Numbered from the stretch's first letter, positions 1-12,076 are shown. The stretch is DNA of 64,000 bases from Globodera rostochiensis (GCA_018350325.1 JAEVLN010000006.1:620001-684000), one strand, 5' to 3'. A program made the numbers and translations. The notes: generated by a model from the sequence alone, not told the origin.

Positions 1-16
1 AAATATGATATTTTAG

Positions 17-203
17 TTCAAATGAAACGGTTTCTGAACTTATGGCAAATGAGAGAGTCGTGAACGAAGAAGTTGAAAACATCCGGAAGACTTTCAATTA
101 CGACGACCCAAAGAAGCTGTTTGGTGATAAAGATGGAGTCAAGGCATCTTCGAAACCCGAAGCGAAAAAATTCAAAAGTTCGAAGAAGAAGTTCGGAAAT
201 TGA
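17..203 (+). CDS. 3' terminal exon of an unidentified gene (partial)
   Basis: An AG acceptor at 15-16 is followed by an open frame that starts SNETVSELMANERVV and stops with TGA at 201-203. It encodes about 61 residues, acidic at first and then a lysine/serine-rich basic tail (SSKKKFGN). The rest of the gene lies to the left of the window. The charged tail would suit a nuclear or RNA-associated protein, but I do not recognise the family and the function is unknown. Confidence 0.5.
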
Positions 204-451
204 TTTTTTCACATTGGAACTGGTCTCTTATTGGCACCAGCTTTACTATTACAACTATTGATCCAAAATAAAAGAGCTGTTAGCCCTTAGCTGTGCTTTA
301 ATATATGGTTATACCAGTTCATTTACGCGCTGTTGATATTTTTTTATTTGAATACGGAATTTCAAAGAACCTGAAGATCTTTTAAAATTTATCATTTTTT
401 TATAATTGTTAGTCCATCAGATTTTTTGGTACAATTCATTAAGAATTAGTG

Positions 452-545
452 CAAGGGCGTAGGCAAGAAAAGGGGTCCCCCCTTTGTCTCTCAAAAATTT
501 GGGGGGGGGGGGGGGCGGCCCCCCCCCCCCTCGGCTACGCCCTTG
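452..545. mobile_element. 94-bp hAT-like MITE with 8-bp target duplication
   Basis: The ends are inverted repeats, CAAGGGCGTAGGC on the left and GGCTACGCCCTTG on the right. The element is flanked by a perfect 8-bp duplication AATTAGTG (444-451 and 546-553). An 8-bp duplication and CA(A/G)GG ends are typical of hAT transposons. The centre is a G-run followed by a C-run and has no coding capacity. It lies just upstream of the ALG12 start. Confidence 0.85.
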
Positions 546-623
546 AATTAGTGACTATGTATACAAAGGCAAGGGATTTCAACACTAACGAATGGCCATT
601 TGTAAATGATTTAGAAATAAAAA

Positions 624-2970
624 ATGGACATTCTCCGGGAGACGGAATTGCTTTTATTCATTGGCCTTATTGCGCACATTATTTTTGCTCCGTTCACCAA
701 AGTGGAGGAGAGTTTCAATGTTCAGGCTATCCATGACATGGTATACCATCGCATGAATTGGACACAGGTTCTTTTTCAAATTGCGCATTTTTAGAGCCCA
801 ATTGTACGCTGTCTCTTTTTTGTTTCAGTATGATCATCTCCAATTCCCTGGCGTTGTGCCTCGGTTAGCTGAAACCTCAATTTGTTTAGCAATAACGCTG
901 GGGTTACGGTTTATTTACTTGCAATTTGGGTTAAATTTTTACTCTTGCCAATCCATGAGAGTCCCAGACGAATAGACCCAGCTTTATTATCGGTCATTTG
1001 CTGTTTTAGAACATTTGCCGGTCCTTTTGCCATCGCATCCGCTGTGCTTCCCTTCCTTCCGTTCATCAAATTTTTCAATTTGGAGAAGTATTGGATGCTG
1101 ATTTTGGGTGATCTGTTTGAATTTTGGCTTGGTGACATCGAATATTTGTTTTTTAGCGCGCGTTTTTCTTGGCCTTACCGTTTTGTTCACTTTCTTTGGA
1201 TTCGCTCGCTCCGTTGAGAACAAATTTGGGCGCAGTGTCGGCACTTTTCTTCGTCTGCTAACACTCAGCCAATTTCACTTTTTGTTTTATGCTTCAAGGC
1301 CGCTTCCGAACACTTTTGCGATGGTTTTGGGTACGAGAATTGAAGCCTAATTCTTGAAAAATTGCTTGTTTTTAGTGCTGCTCGTCTTCCACAAATTGCT
1401 TGACGAACACTTCCTCCAAGCGGCTGTTTTTGCGTCCATCGCCACATTTGTGTTCCGTTTTGAACTCATCCTGCTCTTTGGACCGATGTTTCTTTCGACT
1501 TTTGCCACCAATTGGCGTCGAATTTCAGTTTTTAAAACGGTCATCATCGGACTTTGCACCTTTATCGTCGCGTTAGGTTGTTTCTTGTTTGTTTGTTGTA
1601 TTTATACTCTCTATTAACAGCTCTGACCGTTCCGCTCGATTCTCTCATGTGGGGCCGTTGGGTTTGGCCCGAGGGGGAGGTGATCCGCTTCAATGTGTTG
1701 CTCAATCGGAGCCATGAATACGGCGTGCGTTTTTTGTCCCTCGTCACTTTCGCTGTATACCCCCTCCCCTTTAAGGTGTCCCCATTTTGGTGGTACTTCT
1801 ACTCCGCCCTCCCGCGTGCCATGCTCTTTTCCGTCCCCTTGGTCCTTCTCGGGCTCCTCATCCACCAACGAGTCCAATTCGACTTGGCTTCGCTATGTCT
1901 GCCCGCCTTTGTCTTTGTGTTTCTCTTCTCCTTTCTGCCTCACAAGGAACTTCGCTTTGTACTCTACGCCGTCCCTCTGTTCAACACATCCGCTGCTGTC
2001 TTTTGCGCTTGGATGTAAGATTGACCAAAGTTTTGTGGGAAGCAGAATTCCTGGGGATTCATATTTATAATAGCTGTTTTTGTTTGATCGAAAACTCAAC
2101 ATTTTAAGCTGGGAAAAAGCTCGATTGGCCTACGCATGCAGGTTTTTGAAATCCGGTGGGAATTCGCGGCCCGGACAGAAAAGAAAAACTCAGTCTAAAT
2201 GGTTTATCCGAGTCATTGCTTTTTTGGTGGTGATGCATTTGGCCATCAATGCCATTCTCACTGTCAGTTTTGTTTATGCAAGCGCACAAAACTATCCGGG
2301 AGGACTTGCGTTGGTTAGATTGCAGGTAATGAACTCCTACTTTTTGATATCAGAAGATAATGCGCACTCTTTGTTTGTTAACTTCAGCATCAACACCGTT
2401 TTCTTCGAAACAAACACATTACCGTTCACATTGATACATTTTGTGCTGAAACTGGAATTAGTCGATTTTTGCATCTCTATGACGACTGGGAGTGAGTTTT
2501 AAGTTTTAACCTTTCGACACAGACTTTTTTAAACTCAACGTTTGTGATTCCAAGACTCGATTTGCATTGGGAATTTAGATTCAACAAAACGGAGAATTTG
2601 GCGGCAGCTGCGTTTGGTCCGTTCGATTACATTCTTATCGGAAGTTTCGATGGCCGTCTTATTGAGGCGAACAATTTCAACGCGACTCACACCAAACACT
2701 TCACCATCAACGCCTTCCACAAAGTATGCGTTTCCTTTGTTCTCTTTTCATTCACTCAGAGATAAAGGGAAAAGGGGCATTTTTAAAGTAAATAGTCGGA
2801 GTTAGGAGAAAATGCTGACAGACGCACGCAGCACAAGTAAATTCGTCCTCTTTCAGTACTATTGGAAGGAGCTGACTATTCCAAAGTGGCTCAATTGGCT
2901 CCCGTTCAAACTCCAATTGCCTGCTTTCTCGTACAAGCCAAAGGTTATGGTGTTGAAGAAAAGGGAGTGA
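624..2970 (+). CDS. alg12: ALG12 dolichyl-P-Man alpha-1,6-mannosyltransferase
   Basis: ALG12 adds the eighth mannose to the lipid-linked oligosaccharide in the ER lumen, during N-glycan assembly. It is a multi-pass GT-C enzyme. Eleven exons give a continuous frame of 532 residues: 624-767, 829-863, 1010-1107, 1157-1330, 1376-1576, 1621-1724, 1776-2014, 2109-2325, 2388-2491, 2555-2723 and 2857-2970. Family landmarks are [14 protein letters not shown] near the N-terminus, [12 protein letters not shown] across exon 2, [41 protein letters not shown], the HKELRF motif and a late [14 protein letters not shown]. The start is fixed by an in-frame TAA directly before the ATG. Length is close to the family norm. 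The gene converges on the insulin-like gene downstream. Confidence 0.93.
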
Positions 2971-3462
2971 TTGAGTGCCGTAAATCGCATCATTCGTTTG
3001 AGCCGACCGAACAATTATTCTCCTTTTTTGTCTTTTGATCTCTTCAACCAGACTTTGCAATCTTTGTTCTCACTTTATCTATCATACGTGGTGTGTCTTT
3101 TTTTTGTTAAAATTTTGTTTGCAAATTTTTACGTACTTTGACCAGCATAAACAAATCAAAATATTGATTCCTACGGAGTACGCAAACGTCCCGGAGGCAG
3201 GATGACATTTTGCGTAAATCAAAATGGACATTTTGCCGAGTAGGCCAATTGGATTTCACAGCTCGGGCAATCCGCCAGTGATTATTAAAAGTCGAAAAAC
3301 GGGTGTTTCACAGGTCTGATTGACCTGAAAAAAAACCCGGACTCGGCTTTCAATTCTGCTCTCTGCCAAATTAAAGGACGGAAATTATTTCAGAAATAAA
3401 GGCATAATTGCGGCTTTAAATTTTAGTATGGCGTCAATCCGGTCATTCCCTCCGCGAATCAT
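2971..3462. other. intergenic region between convergent genes
   Basis: It holds the 3' flanks of ALG12 (+) and of the insulin-like peptide gene (-). It is AT-rich with short T-runs, and I see no exon-like frame, repeat or RNA gene in it. Confidence 0.5.
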
Positions 3463-4007
3463 TCAGTAGACGGAGCCCAGTCGGTATCCCTTTGTTGGAT
3501 AACAACGACGAAGGCACATATCCGACATGCAGCATATCTCCTCCTTTAACTCCTCCAGGGAACAGCCTTGCTCACAGCATTTTGTACGGACGCGTTCCTC
3601 TGTTAATGAAGAAAAGAAGTTTTTGTTGGTAAGGGATCCCGGCGAGAAAAGTGTTTTCATGATGGGGCACGCGAAAAGCAGAGTCAAAAGACCAAAAATG
3701 CCGAGTCTAGACCGACTTTCGTGAATTTGAGGGGATCAGTATCAAAACTAAATTCCTCTAATTTTTAAGTGATCTTAAGCCATCCCAGTCAAATTATTAC
3801 TGATGTTGTGGTGCAGTTGCAGACATGGCAGCTTCTCGCCGGGCCAGCGACAGACCTATGACAGAGAAACGAAGGCGAAAGTCAGTCGGTTCCATCGCTC
3901 ACCTTATCCCGCATTTGCGAAAAACGTTCCCCACAATATTTCGGCTTTTTGGCAATGACCACCACCAATAAAAGGGCTAGGATTAAAACGAAAGTAAATA
4001 AGCGCAT
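3463..4007 (-). CDS. insulin-like peptide precursor with extra C-terminal cysteines
   Basis: Predicted secreted hormone of the insulin/relaxin superfamily, expected to act on a DAF-2-type receptor. Three exons (4007-3903, 3855-3801, 3599-3463) give 98 residues. Residues 1-19 form a signal peptide (MRLFTFVLILALLLVVVIA). The B-chain-like part has CG, then ten residues, then C (CGERFSQMRDKVC), which is the standard spacing. A short linker leads to an A-chain-like block, CCEQGCSLEELKEEICC. The last 25 or so residues add two more cysteines (MCLRRC), and there is an extra cysteine in the linker and a doubled one closing the A-block. Exon joins are in frame with GT-AG introns. The gene lies 368 bases downstream of the serine palmitoyltransferase gene on the same strand. 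Alternative: a cysteine-rich secreted peptide that only resembles insulin. Confidence 0.72.
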
Positions 4008-4374
4008 TTTTGGGGGAGGGGGCGGGGGTAAGCGATCAAAAATGATTTTATTTTGCTCGGATTTGGCGTCCAAGGCACGCTAAACACATCAGCAGCCGAA
4101 ATATGCCACATGTTCGTTCATTCCGAGCGTTCGATGGTGCTTTTTTAATCTTTTATTTCTAAGCAATTAATCAATCCAGGGGTCGGAAAGTGAAAGAAGA
4201 AACGGACGGATAGAAATGGAATATTCTGAGGGGATGAGAAGGGGGGGGGGGACAAGGCAGAAAAACGAAACAACCAAAAAAGAATTGTGAAAGGCTGAAA
4301 GAGTGTAGCAAAGGCCAAAAATAAGGTCAACAGAATAAACCGCTCGAAGAAAGTGCCCTTTTTGTCTTCGGATT
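4008..4374. other. spacer between SPT2 stop and insulin-like gene start
   Basis: This 367-base minus-strand spacer contains a C/G run near 4010-4026 and another G-run near 4240-4250. There is no convincing exon. It must contain the 5' end of the insulin-like transcript. Confidence 0.4.
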
Positions 4375-7253
4375 TCACCATTGGACGTCCAAATGCCGGT
4401 AGATGTGCGTTCTGTTTGAATGTTTGGTGGCACTGATGTCTCCCACTTCGTCAATGGCGGTCAGCACAGAGTCCAACATGTCTTTGTTATGTGCCGCACT
4501 GATACAAATGCGACACCGACTCTCGGTCATGGCTGTGGCAGGGAAGGAGACGACCACCTGCCAAACAAAGAAGTTCAGTTTGGTCGAGATTCCTTTTATT
4601 CCCTTTAACCCTCGAAAAACAAACCGCGCTAATCTTGCGCTCCAACAAAAGGCGGCCCCACAGTCTGAAAAGGAACGGGAGGGGGGGATGAATGTTTCAC
4701 AAACAAAAACAACCACCGACCCGCATTTGGTGGGATGGTAAATCATGATGGGAATGACTGGCGAATCGTCTGATCCATAGACAATGAAACCCATCTTTTT
4801 CAGTCTGAGACGGAAGTAGCGCGTGTTTCGGGCCAAATGCTCAATACGAAGCCGTCCCTGGTCGGAGTTGTCGCGTCCTGTTCTTATCAACACATTAAAA
4901 GGCGGGGAAAAAGAGGACGGAGAATACCCATGATTATGGACATTGAGGTCAGCACTTGCTGGGCCACAGGAGGAGACATTGCCAGAGAGTAGAAGCTGGT
5001 GGGGGAGTGGCGTCTGAGGTGGGCGATTAGTGACTGAACAACGATTTGATCACTTTTTATTGATTATTCGAATTTCCCGAAGCACCAACCGCTTTCCCTG
5101 CCAAATAGCCCCCGGCCGCTCCAAAACTCTTTGTGAAAGTGCCCATGCACACGTCCACGTCTGTCGGGTCACAGCCCCAATATTCGATCACTCCGCGCCC
5201 GCTTCTCCCCATAGCACCTGAATTTTTGTTTAAATTGATTCTTCGTCCTGCCGAATACCAATGCTGTGCGCCTCGTCCAAGTACAAGTAGCACATGTACT
5301 TCTTCTTCAGGGCAATCAATTCCCGTAATTTACAAATGGAGCCCTCCATGGAGTAAATGCCCTCAATAACTATCAGAATTTTGCTGAATGGCCGTCCCGT
5401 CCTTTCGTTTCCGTAGACAATTGCATCTCTCAGCACGCGTTCAAGGTCGCACATGTCGTTGTGTTGGAAGACGCGAATTGTCGCAGAGGACATGCGAGCA
5501 CCGAGTATCAGCGAAGCGTGGTTGAACTGATCGCTGACAATCAAAGAGTCCTAAATGGATAAAGTTATTAACTGAAGTTTCTAAGAACGATGCCCGAAGG
5601 GGTGCACCACTCACCCCGACATTCTTCCGCCCAGAAATGCATGCATTACCCCCACCCCCTCTTTTAAGAGCTATTACATTTTAGCAAGATTTGTTATCTG
5701 ATCAACTCATATATAACCTCGTCCGCAAGACATGCCACATTCATCGAGTTGGTGGCAAATCCCATCGAAAAGCAAATGGCCTCCTCGACTCCGAGAAACT
5801 CAGCCACCAGCTTCTCCAAGTTGGAGTGAATTGAAGACTGACCTGGAATGGGCTCTCTACAACAATTAATGCCCGTGCCAATCGATCAAAACGGAACCCA
5901 CCCACTTCAAGGGCACTGCCACACGTCGAAAGTCCGCTGATTTCGATAGCTTTCGCCGACGTTTCCGCACAAGGCCCTTCATTTTGTGCAAAACCCAAAT
6001 AATTGTAGCTGCTCACATTGATCACTTCCGTTTGGGTGCCGGGAAATCTTAACGGGTAAATGGTAATTTCGGAATTTGAATGGGTTAACACTTAAATGTC
6101 CAGCAATAGTCCTCCGTTTCTCTGTCGACCAACTTGCTGAAGTTGAGGATTTGTTAAAAAGTTATTATGCGCTTTTCGATGTTCGCATTCTTTTGAAAAA
6201 AAAATTTCAGCCTCCGGAGAGTTCCTATTGGACCGTCTAAAAAATTTACATAAAATGATGTAAATGATTTCTTTTGATAAATTGCCTATTAATTTTTAAA
6301 TATTTTCCCTAAAAACTAAACCAACACTGTGGCCCCCGGAACACCGCCAATTGGTCTCTCGAACACGTCGCTAAATGTTAACCATCAAACAGACAAATTC
6401 AAAAAAAGCACCAACCGAACGCGCATATAACAGTTCCTGGCATAAATTGCTTCAAAAGAGTTGACGAGTGGCGCAAAATCCTACAAAACTCGGAAAATTA
6501 TTTCAATTATTTTCAAAATTCAATTTCCATTTCCATTTCACAACCCGCAGATCCGAACGTTCAACCGCCGCTTTGTTCTGCTCAAATCCGTAATGGCGCA
6601 AGAATTCCCGAAAATAGGCATGGATTGTAAGAATGAACCAAGTGAAATAAACGGAGAAGGACACGAGCGAATGGCACTGACAAAAATAACATTAAAATGG
6701 GGGGAATTGGGGGGGGGGGACGTTTCATAAACGGAGAAGAGAATTACTTTCTGAAAATATCCTTACAAAAGAGTCATTTTACTGAGATTTTCTTATTCAT
6801 TTTAATGATTTTCTTATTCATTTTAATGAGATTTTCTTATTCATTTTAATTTTTTCTTATTCATTTTAATGAGATTTTCTTATTCATTTTAATGATTTTC
6901 TTATTCATTTTCCCTTACCTTCTCAAATTCGTCGTCTTCCCCCTTGGAAGTTTCAGACAGAATTTGATTAAATTGCGGACCATTTGACTTTTGTTTGGTC
7001 CTCTCCACCAATTCTCTATTTTCAGAGGCCCTCGACGGATAGGGGGGGCCACCATTTGCTGAAAATTTATTTGTCTTTTAATTAATTAAAACAGCTTACA
7101 ATCGCAACAAATCTTCGCGGTTCCATTTTCCTTGAAAGAAGAAATGCAGAAAAATGAACAATCTTCGATGTCAAAGGAGGAGATTTTGTGGAGGAAGAAA
7201 TTCTTGGCACATCTCTCCAAGTTAAGCTTGTACAAAGAATGTTCTGGTCGCAT
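4375..7253 (-). CDS. sptlc2: serine palmitoyltransferase, long chain base subunit 2
   Basis: Catalytic PLP-binding subunit that condenses serine with palmitoyl-CoA in the ER membrane, the first step of sphingolipid synthesis. Fourteen exons join in frame to 585 residues: 7253-7100, 7058-6919, 6676-6545, 6480-6416, 6370-6322, 6132-6092, 6047-5902, 5842-5718, 5550-5259, 5217-5090, 5033-4928, 4877-4721, 4664-4625 and 4557-4375. Landmarks: a membrane segment [14 protein letters not shown], then [41 protein letters not shown] and [12 protein letters not shown], whose lysine should bind PLP. The C-terminal part reads [14 protein letters not shown] and ends in [20 protein letters not shown] lies directly before the chosen ATG. 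The first two exons are the least certain. Intron 2 carries a minisatellite. Confidence 0.93.
6784..6910. repeat. 21-24 bp tandem repeat inside an SPT2 intron
   Basis: About six copies of a unit built on TTTTCTTATTCATTTTAAT, alternating with GA or GAGA extensions. It lies wholly within the predicted intron 6918-6677 and has no coding frame. Confidence 0.85.
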
Positions 7254-9003
7254 TTATTTTGAATTGGGCGGAGGTCAGCTCAAAAAAAGACCGTTTTGCA
7301 ATGGTTATGGAACAGAACGAATAAAATAAATTTAGCGCGGAATGATTGACGTCGTTGGAATGCCGAAAAAAAAGAATTTTAAATTTATTCGACTTGGCAT
7401 GGGACGGGCGGGAGGGACGGAAGGTGCAACCGATCGGAATTTTACATTGAGACTTTGGGACCACCAACCGACCATCGTTCAAAAAACCAATTAAGAATAT
7501 AATTAACTGTCTGTTTTAGTGACTGAAAATGTTATGCTGAAAGAACGAATGAAGAAGACAATTTGTAACTGATTGTGAGAGAAATTAAAATTATTTTATA
7601 TTTCCAAATACGAACGAACAAATCGGAGATTGAAATCATGAAAGTTATTTGAGTGATTCCTTTAAACACACTCGCAGGTGGTTGTAATAAATGGTCCCAC
7701 TTTTGCTCTAAATTCAAATGTCCGCCTCCTTCGATCGATGTTCTCATTCTATTTTTAAACAAAACATTAAAATTCGAGATCAATATGGCTGTGGTTGAGT
7801 TGAATCGTGAGGTGTAATGATTTCTGTCCCAGACACTTTGGCCCCTACAAGAAAGTCGTCGAAAGGTAAGGCGTGCCGTTTCTAATGTGCTAGGTAAATC
7901 AAATGTTTGTTTTGGGCTGTCCACTAATTTGTAAGCTAATTAATGCTAATGGGATGGGCGAAGGGAAAGGAAGGAGGGACCGGAAGAGGTCGTCGACCGG
8001 ATGTGCTTCAGCTTCTGCTGATTGGAGTTGATCCCATTCTAACGCCAACTAATGGCTGAGTCTTCGAGTGCCGCCGTTCATTTATTTTCAAAGGAATTCT
8101 GACTTATTCCTTGTCCTGCTTGCAGTTGTTGTGTTTGTTACCTTGTTACCCGTACACTTTCTTACCCCCCCCCCCCAACCCCCCCCCCCCCCCCCCCCCC
8201 CCGCTTTTGGCAGAATTGGTCTCATAATGCACGACAGATTTGTTAAAAATAATCCGTAAATTTCCAACATTATTATAGAAAACACTCACAAACAAATAAA
8301 TCGAATCCGGTTTTACATTGCCAAACTCGTCCTCGTTCCCTGTAGAGACAGCTGATCTGATCGGAAATGGGGGAGGGGGGCAAGTTTTTTCATTCATCTT
8401 TTCGGTCGGAAACGCACGAGAGCGAAATGAGAAGAAGAAAATAACTTGATTGGCGGGCGCGGTTTCCATCGGTCGGTGGCGGGTGATTCATTCATTTGGT
8501 CCTCTCCCTTTTCTCGACCCCCGGGGGCAATTTGCCCCCGGGGGTCGCGTCAAGGTGAACGCGGCGCCCCCTCCCCCCCCCCCCCCCAACCATTCGTTCG
8601 GTCGTCGGCGGTCGGTCGGTTGGTCGCGTTGTTCTTTCCTCTCGACGGGTGTTCTTTCACATAATTCAAAATAAAATAGCAATAATTTCACCCTTTTCGA
8701 TTTCCCCCCCCCCCCAATTGGCCTCCAAAATGTTCGCGCATTCATTCCATTAGGTAATTGGGTTTTGTTCTTTTGCAACAATTTACCCGAAGGATTGATT
8801 TTGACTGTCTCCTCAAGCAAATTTTGTCCAAATAAATTAAAACATTTGCCAATGTTCGGCTCTTTGCTCATTTTCAGCGTTTACACAAGCATTTTAGTAA
8901 TTCCCGCCCGCCATAACCAATCATTCCTCGATGGATGAGGTAGGAGCTGTTCCCCTCATGCCGTCATGAACTTCGTCTGCGCCCCTCCGTCTTTCCCTTC
9001 CCA
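7254..9003. other. divergent promoter region between SPT2 and tyrosinase
   Basis: A 1.75-kb gap between two genes that point away from each other. It contains long C-runs (around 8165-8202, 8571-8586 and 8704-8717), a near-perfect palindrome at 8515-8547, and AT-rich stretches. Open frames here are proline or glycine homopolymer artefacts. No gene is supported. Confidence 0.5.
8515..8547. repeat. 33-bp perfect palindrome with 1-nt spacer
   Basis: A 16-bp arm (CGACCCCCGGGGGCAA) is followed by one T and its exact reverse complement. The arms are nearly all G/C, so a stable hairpin is possible. It lies about 460 bases upstream of the tyrosinase start. Confidence 0.9.
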
Positions 9004-11625
9004 ATGCGTTCAGCAGCAAGGCTTATAAGCTTCTCCCCGCCTTTCCTTTGCATTCTCTTGCCATTTCTGTTGATCTCTTTGAGTTTGACCGCTGATCATC
9101 CGTCAGCCGATCGCTTTTGTATGAATTTACCCCATTCAAACTATTTGTCAGCCGACGACCTCAGGCAATAATTAACGGCATTTGTTCCCTGAACAGTTTA
9201 TGCCCTTTAAGACGGGTTTGCCAACACAGAGCACAGTGGATCCGGGACCAAATCCAGGGGGATCCGGGCTTTTCCGTCACCGGTTGGTTGATTTTTGGAA
9301 GACGAACATACGGAATTGGCTTTTCCTTAAAGAGATGCAAAGGGACTATCTGAACTCTTTGGAGGCATCGCGGAGAGTGCCGTTTCTGAGCGACGAGTGG
9401 GGGGAATCAGCAAATGCCAAAAGGGCGGGGAAGAAGGGTCCGACCGAGGAGCGAAACGATCTGAGAGTGAGTGGGGGGGGGGTGGGGGGGGTGATGGGGG
9501 GGGGAGGGGGGAGGGGAGACTGGGGGGGGGAGTGGGGGGGAGACTGGGGGGGGTGGGGGAGGGGAGACTGGGGGGAGGGGAGACTGGGGGGGGGGGGAGT
9601 GATGGGGGGGGGGAGGGGGGAGAGTGAGTGGGGGTGGGGAGTCTGGAAATGGCGTTCGGAACATTGGGCTTTGGCAGATGCGGAAGAAACGCCAGTGGGA
9701 GAGCAGTAAAGTCGAAAAGACGCGGAAGAGCCCGCAGGGGAGAAAGTTCGTGCGCAAAGAGTACCGGCTTATGAGCGACGGCGAACGCGCGCATTTGCAC
9801 GAGGCACTGAACACGCTGAAGACGAAGCGTATCGACAACATTACTATCTGGGATCTGCACATTCTGTCAGTGGTACAATCCAACATCAAAGCCGCTTTAT
9901 CTATTTCAGTAATCCATTTTAGCCTCCACTACCCGAACAGTGCCCCAGCCGCGCATTGGGGTTGGCCAAGTCGACCATTCGCCAATTACATTGCCCCAGA
10001 CAGGTCCCGCATTTCTGCCCTGGCATCGCGAGTTTCTGCGCCAATTTGAGGCGGCTCTTCAAAGCGAAGTGCCAGGTCAGTCCCGTCGGTCTGGCGAAGT
10101 AATCTCTCCAACATTTATTCATTAGAATTGGTCGGCATACCGTATTGGGACTCAACTCTCGACCACGGTCGGTGTCCTTGGCCCAAATTAATTGAATTTT
10201 ATTGTAAAAGGTCTGCCCGACTCGGCGGACAGCGTGCTGTGGTCCCAGGAGCTAATGGGAAATGCGAATGGATTTGTGAAATCCGGTAGATTTGTTTATT
10301 TATATGTGCACCAACCGCCCCCCCCCTTAGGCCCCTTCAAAGATTGGGACACAAATGTGTGAGTAGGGGAGACGGCCTTCTGACATTAAACCGTCCGGTC
10401 TTTGCAACTTTTCAGTTTAATGCCGTTAAGCCCCGTGCCCATAAAGCGACTGTACCGGTACTGAAATTTAATTATTTGTTTTCCTACCTTTTGTGCATAG
10501 ATCAGCTGGGGCAAGGAGTCAGGACAGGTCAGCAGATATACAGGCTGAGCAGGTCGGACCGGAATGGCCAAACATTTTGAAGAAATGCAAATGAATTACG
10601 TTCTGCTGGGCTTCGGCGTGCTCATGTCGCCCTTTCCTAATTGACTCCAACCCCCACAAATGGCACAGATTATTGTCGTCGCAGGACGCGGAATGGATTG
10701 TCAGTCGGAACAACTTCAGCGAGTTGACCTTCTGTCACGACAAAACATTCGAATCCATGCACGGACTTTGTCAGTGTTTGGAGACAAAATGTCCTTCAAA
10801 AAACATTTATTCGTTCAGCGCACGTTTGGGTGGGCGGCTTTATGTTCGTAATTCGCGTGTCCCCCAACGACCCGACCTTTTACTTTCACCACGCGTTCAT
10901 CGACTTCCTTTGGGAACAATTCCGACAGAAAAGCCAAAGCCGAAAACAGCGCGAGAGAGACTACGCCGAGGCGGGCAATAACAAAATGTTACGTTTTTTA
11001 TCGGTTAGTTCAGAAAATATGCAACAAAAGCCACGGCTTAAACGCCCAAATGAAGCCGTTCAAGCTGAAGAACAAGGACGGCCTCTCCAACGACTACACA
11101 GGCACTTTTCGAGGAGTTATGCCGCCACTTTTTCCCCTCTTCCAATCCTTCAGACTTTTGGGTGGACTACGAAGCCGTCCGACATTGCACTTCCGATAGG
11201 CCCACTTGCGACTCGAGGTGACCGAGCAGTACTTTGAACTGAGCTTAAGCAATGTTCAGGAACGCACTTTCAGGCGCCCAACCTTTGAATAATAAATATT
11301 TAAGACCAAAACGCTGCTTTTCAACTTCGGTTACCGGTTTTGGGCATTCCAAATCTTATAGCAATAATTAATTTCATTTGCGCGCTATTTACCCTTCGGC
11401 ACAGATTTCTTTTCTGTGACCGAACGGCGTGGCGTTGCCGAAGTCGCGTGGTGCTGGGCGGCAATTGCACGGGCTTTGCAGGCACCGAAATATGTTACGG
11501 CTCCGTTTGCATTCAGGCAAGTCCAAAAGGATCGGTTGAAGACGTTCAGCCAATTGAACGGAATAAATCTTCAGAATGTTTGTCGGCTGCCAGCGACGGA
11601 AGGCAACGGATTTCTGAGGCGTGAA
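9004..11625 (+). CDS. tyrosinase (type-3 copper oxidase), secreted
   Basis: Predicted copper-dependent phenol oxidase used in cuticle or eggshell tanning and melanin-type reactions. Exons: 9004-9164, 9232-9466, 9678-9865, 9923-9960, 10004-10075, 10126-10167, 10211-10285, 10331-10358, 10416-10457, 10501-10527, 10669-10769, 10819-10987, 11031-11101, 11154-11217, 11405-11516 and 11575-11625. A signal peptide (LCILLPFLLISLSLTA) opens the protein. Copper A: HYPNSAPAAHWG then PAFLPWHREFLRQFE. Copper B: FCHDKTFESMHGLSHVWVGG then SPNDPTFYFHHAFIDFLWE. YWDST lies between them. A cysteine motif follows (PTCDSRFLFCDRT, VVLGGNCTGF, ICYGSVCIQNVC), like the C-terminal motif of nematode tyrosinases. Three introns appear to begin with GC (9165, 11102, 11517). 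The first intron is the least certain, and the protein probably continues into the exons after 12 kb. Confidence 0.87.
9467..9640 (+). repeat. G-rich minisatellite in a tyrosinase intron
   Basis: Runs of 5 to 10 G separated by GA, GT or ACT, on the coding strand, lie inside the intron 9467-9677. The sequence could form G-quadruplexes. Open frames on either strand here (glycine- or proline-rich) are by-products of the repeat. Confidence 0.85.
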
Positions 11626-12076
11626 GTTTGTTTTGGTTGAAATTTAATGGAATTCCATCTCATCGCCGACAGCGCCGGCCGGCGAGTGCCGTTGTGTGGG
11701 CGAAGAGTTGGCTGTTGGAGGAGGGCGGAAAGCCGACGAGCAGCGGCATAGCGCACGTCGCTGTGCGGGAGGAGTCGGCGAGAGACGAGCCAAGAAGCGC
11801 TTTTGTGCCGCGGCATAGTCATTACCCCGAACTGCCGGTGGGTCGAGGGGATGGCGGAGATTGGCACATTGGCGGATGGGCGGAGAGGGGGGGGGGGGCA
11901 TTCCGTTGAAGGAATTGGCACATTCCATTTTTTTTCGGGGTCATAGATCCAAAACTGAACATCGTTTTGATCAGTCGAACCCTTAAAAGCATCCGGATTT
12001 AAATTCTACGAACCACAAAGCAACCAGTGTTTGGAGGGAAACCTCAAGAAGAATACTTTCGTTCTGTCCCCCTCAG

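Noticed and set aside
8068..8872. Short frames with long proline or glycine runs near 8.1-8.9 kb
   Set aside because: The runs are homopolymer C/G tracts. The flanking residues show no family signal and no splice support.
9327..9889. Proline-rich minus-strand frames opposite the tyrosinase
   Set aside because: They are the complement of an intronic G-rich repeat plus real plus-strand exons. The plus-strand tyrosinase frames are far better supported.
11571..11928. GC-rich frames on both strands between 11.6 and 11.9 kb
   Set aside because: They conflict with each other, show no domain, and fall in the predicted intron between tyrosinase exons. A small exon there cannot be excluded.
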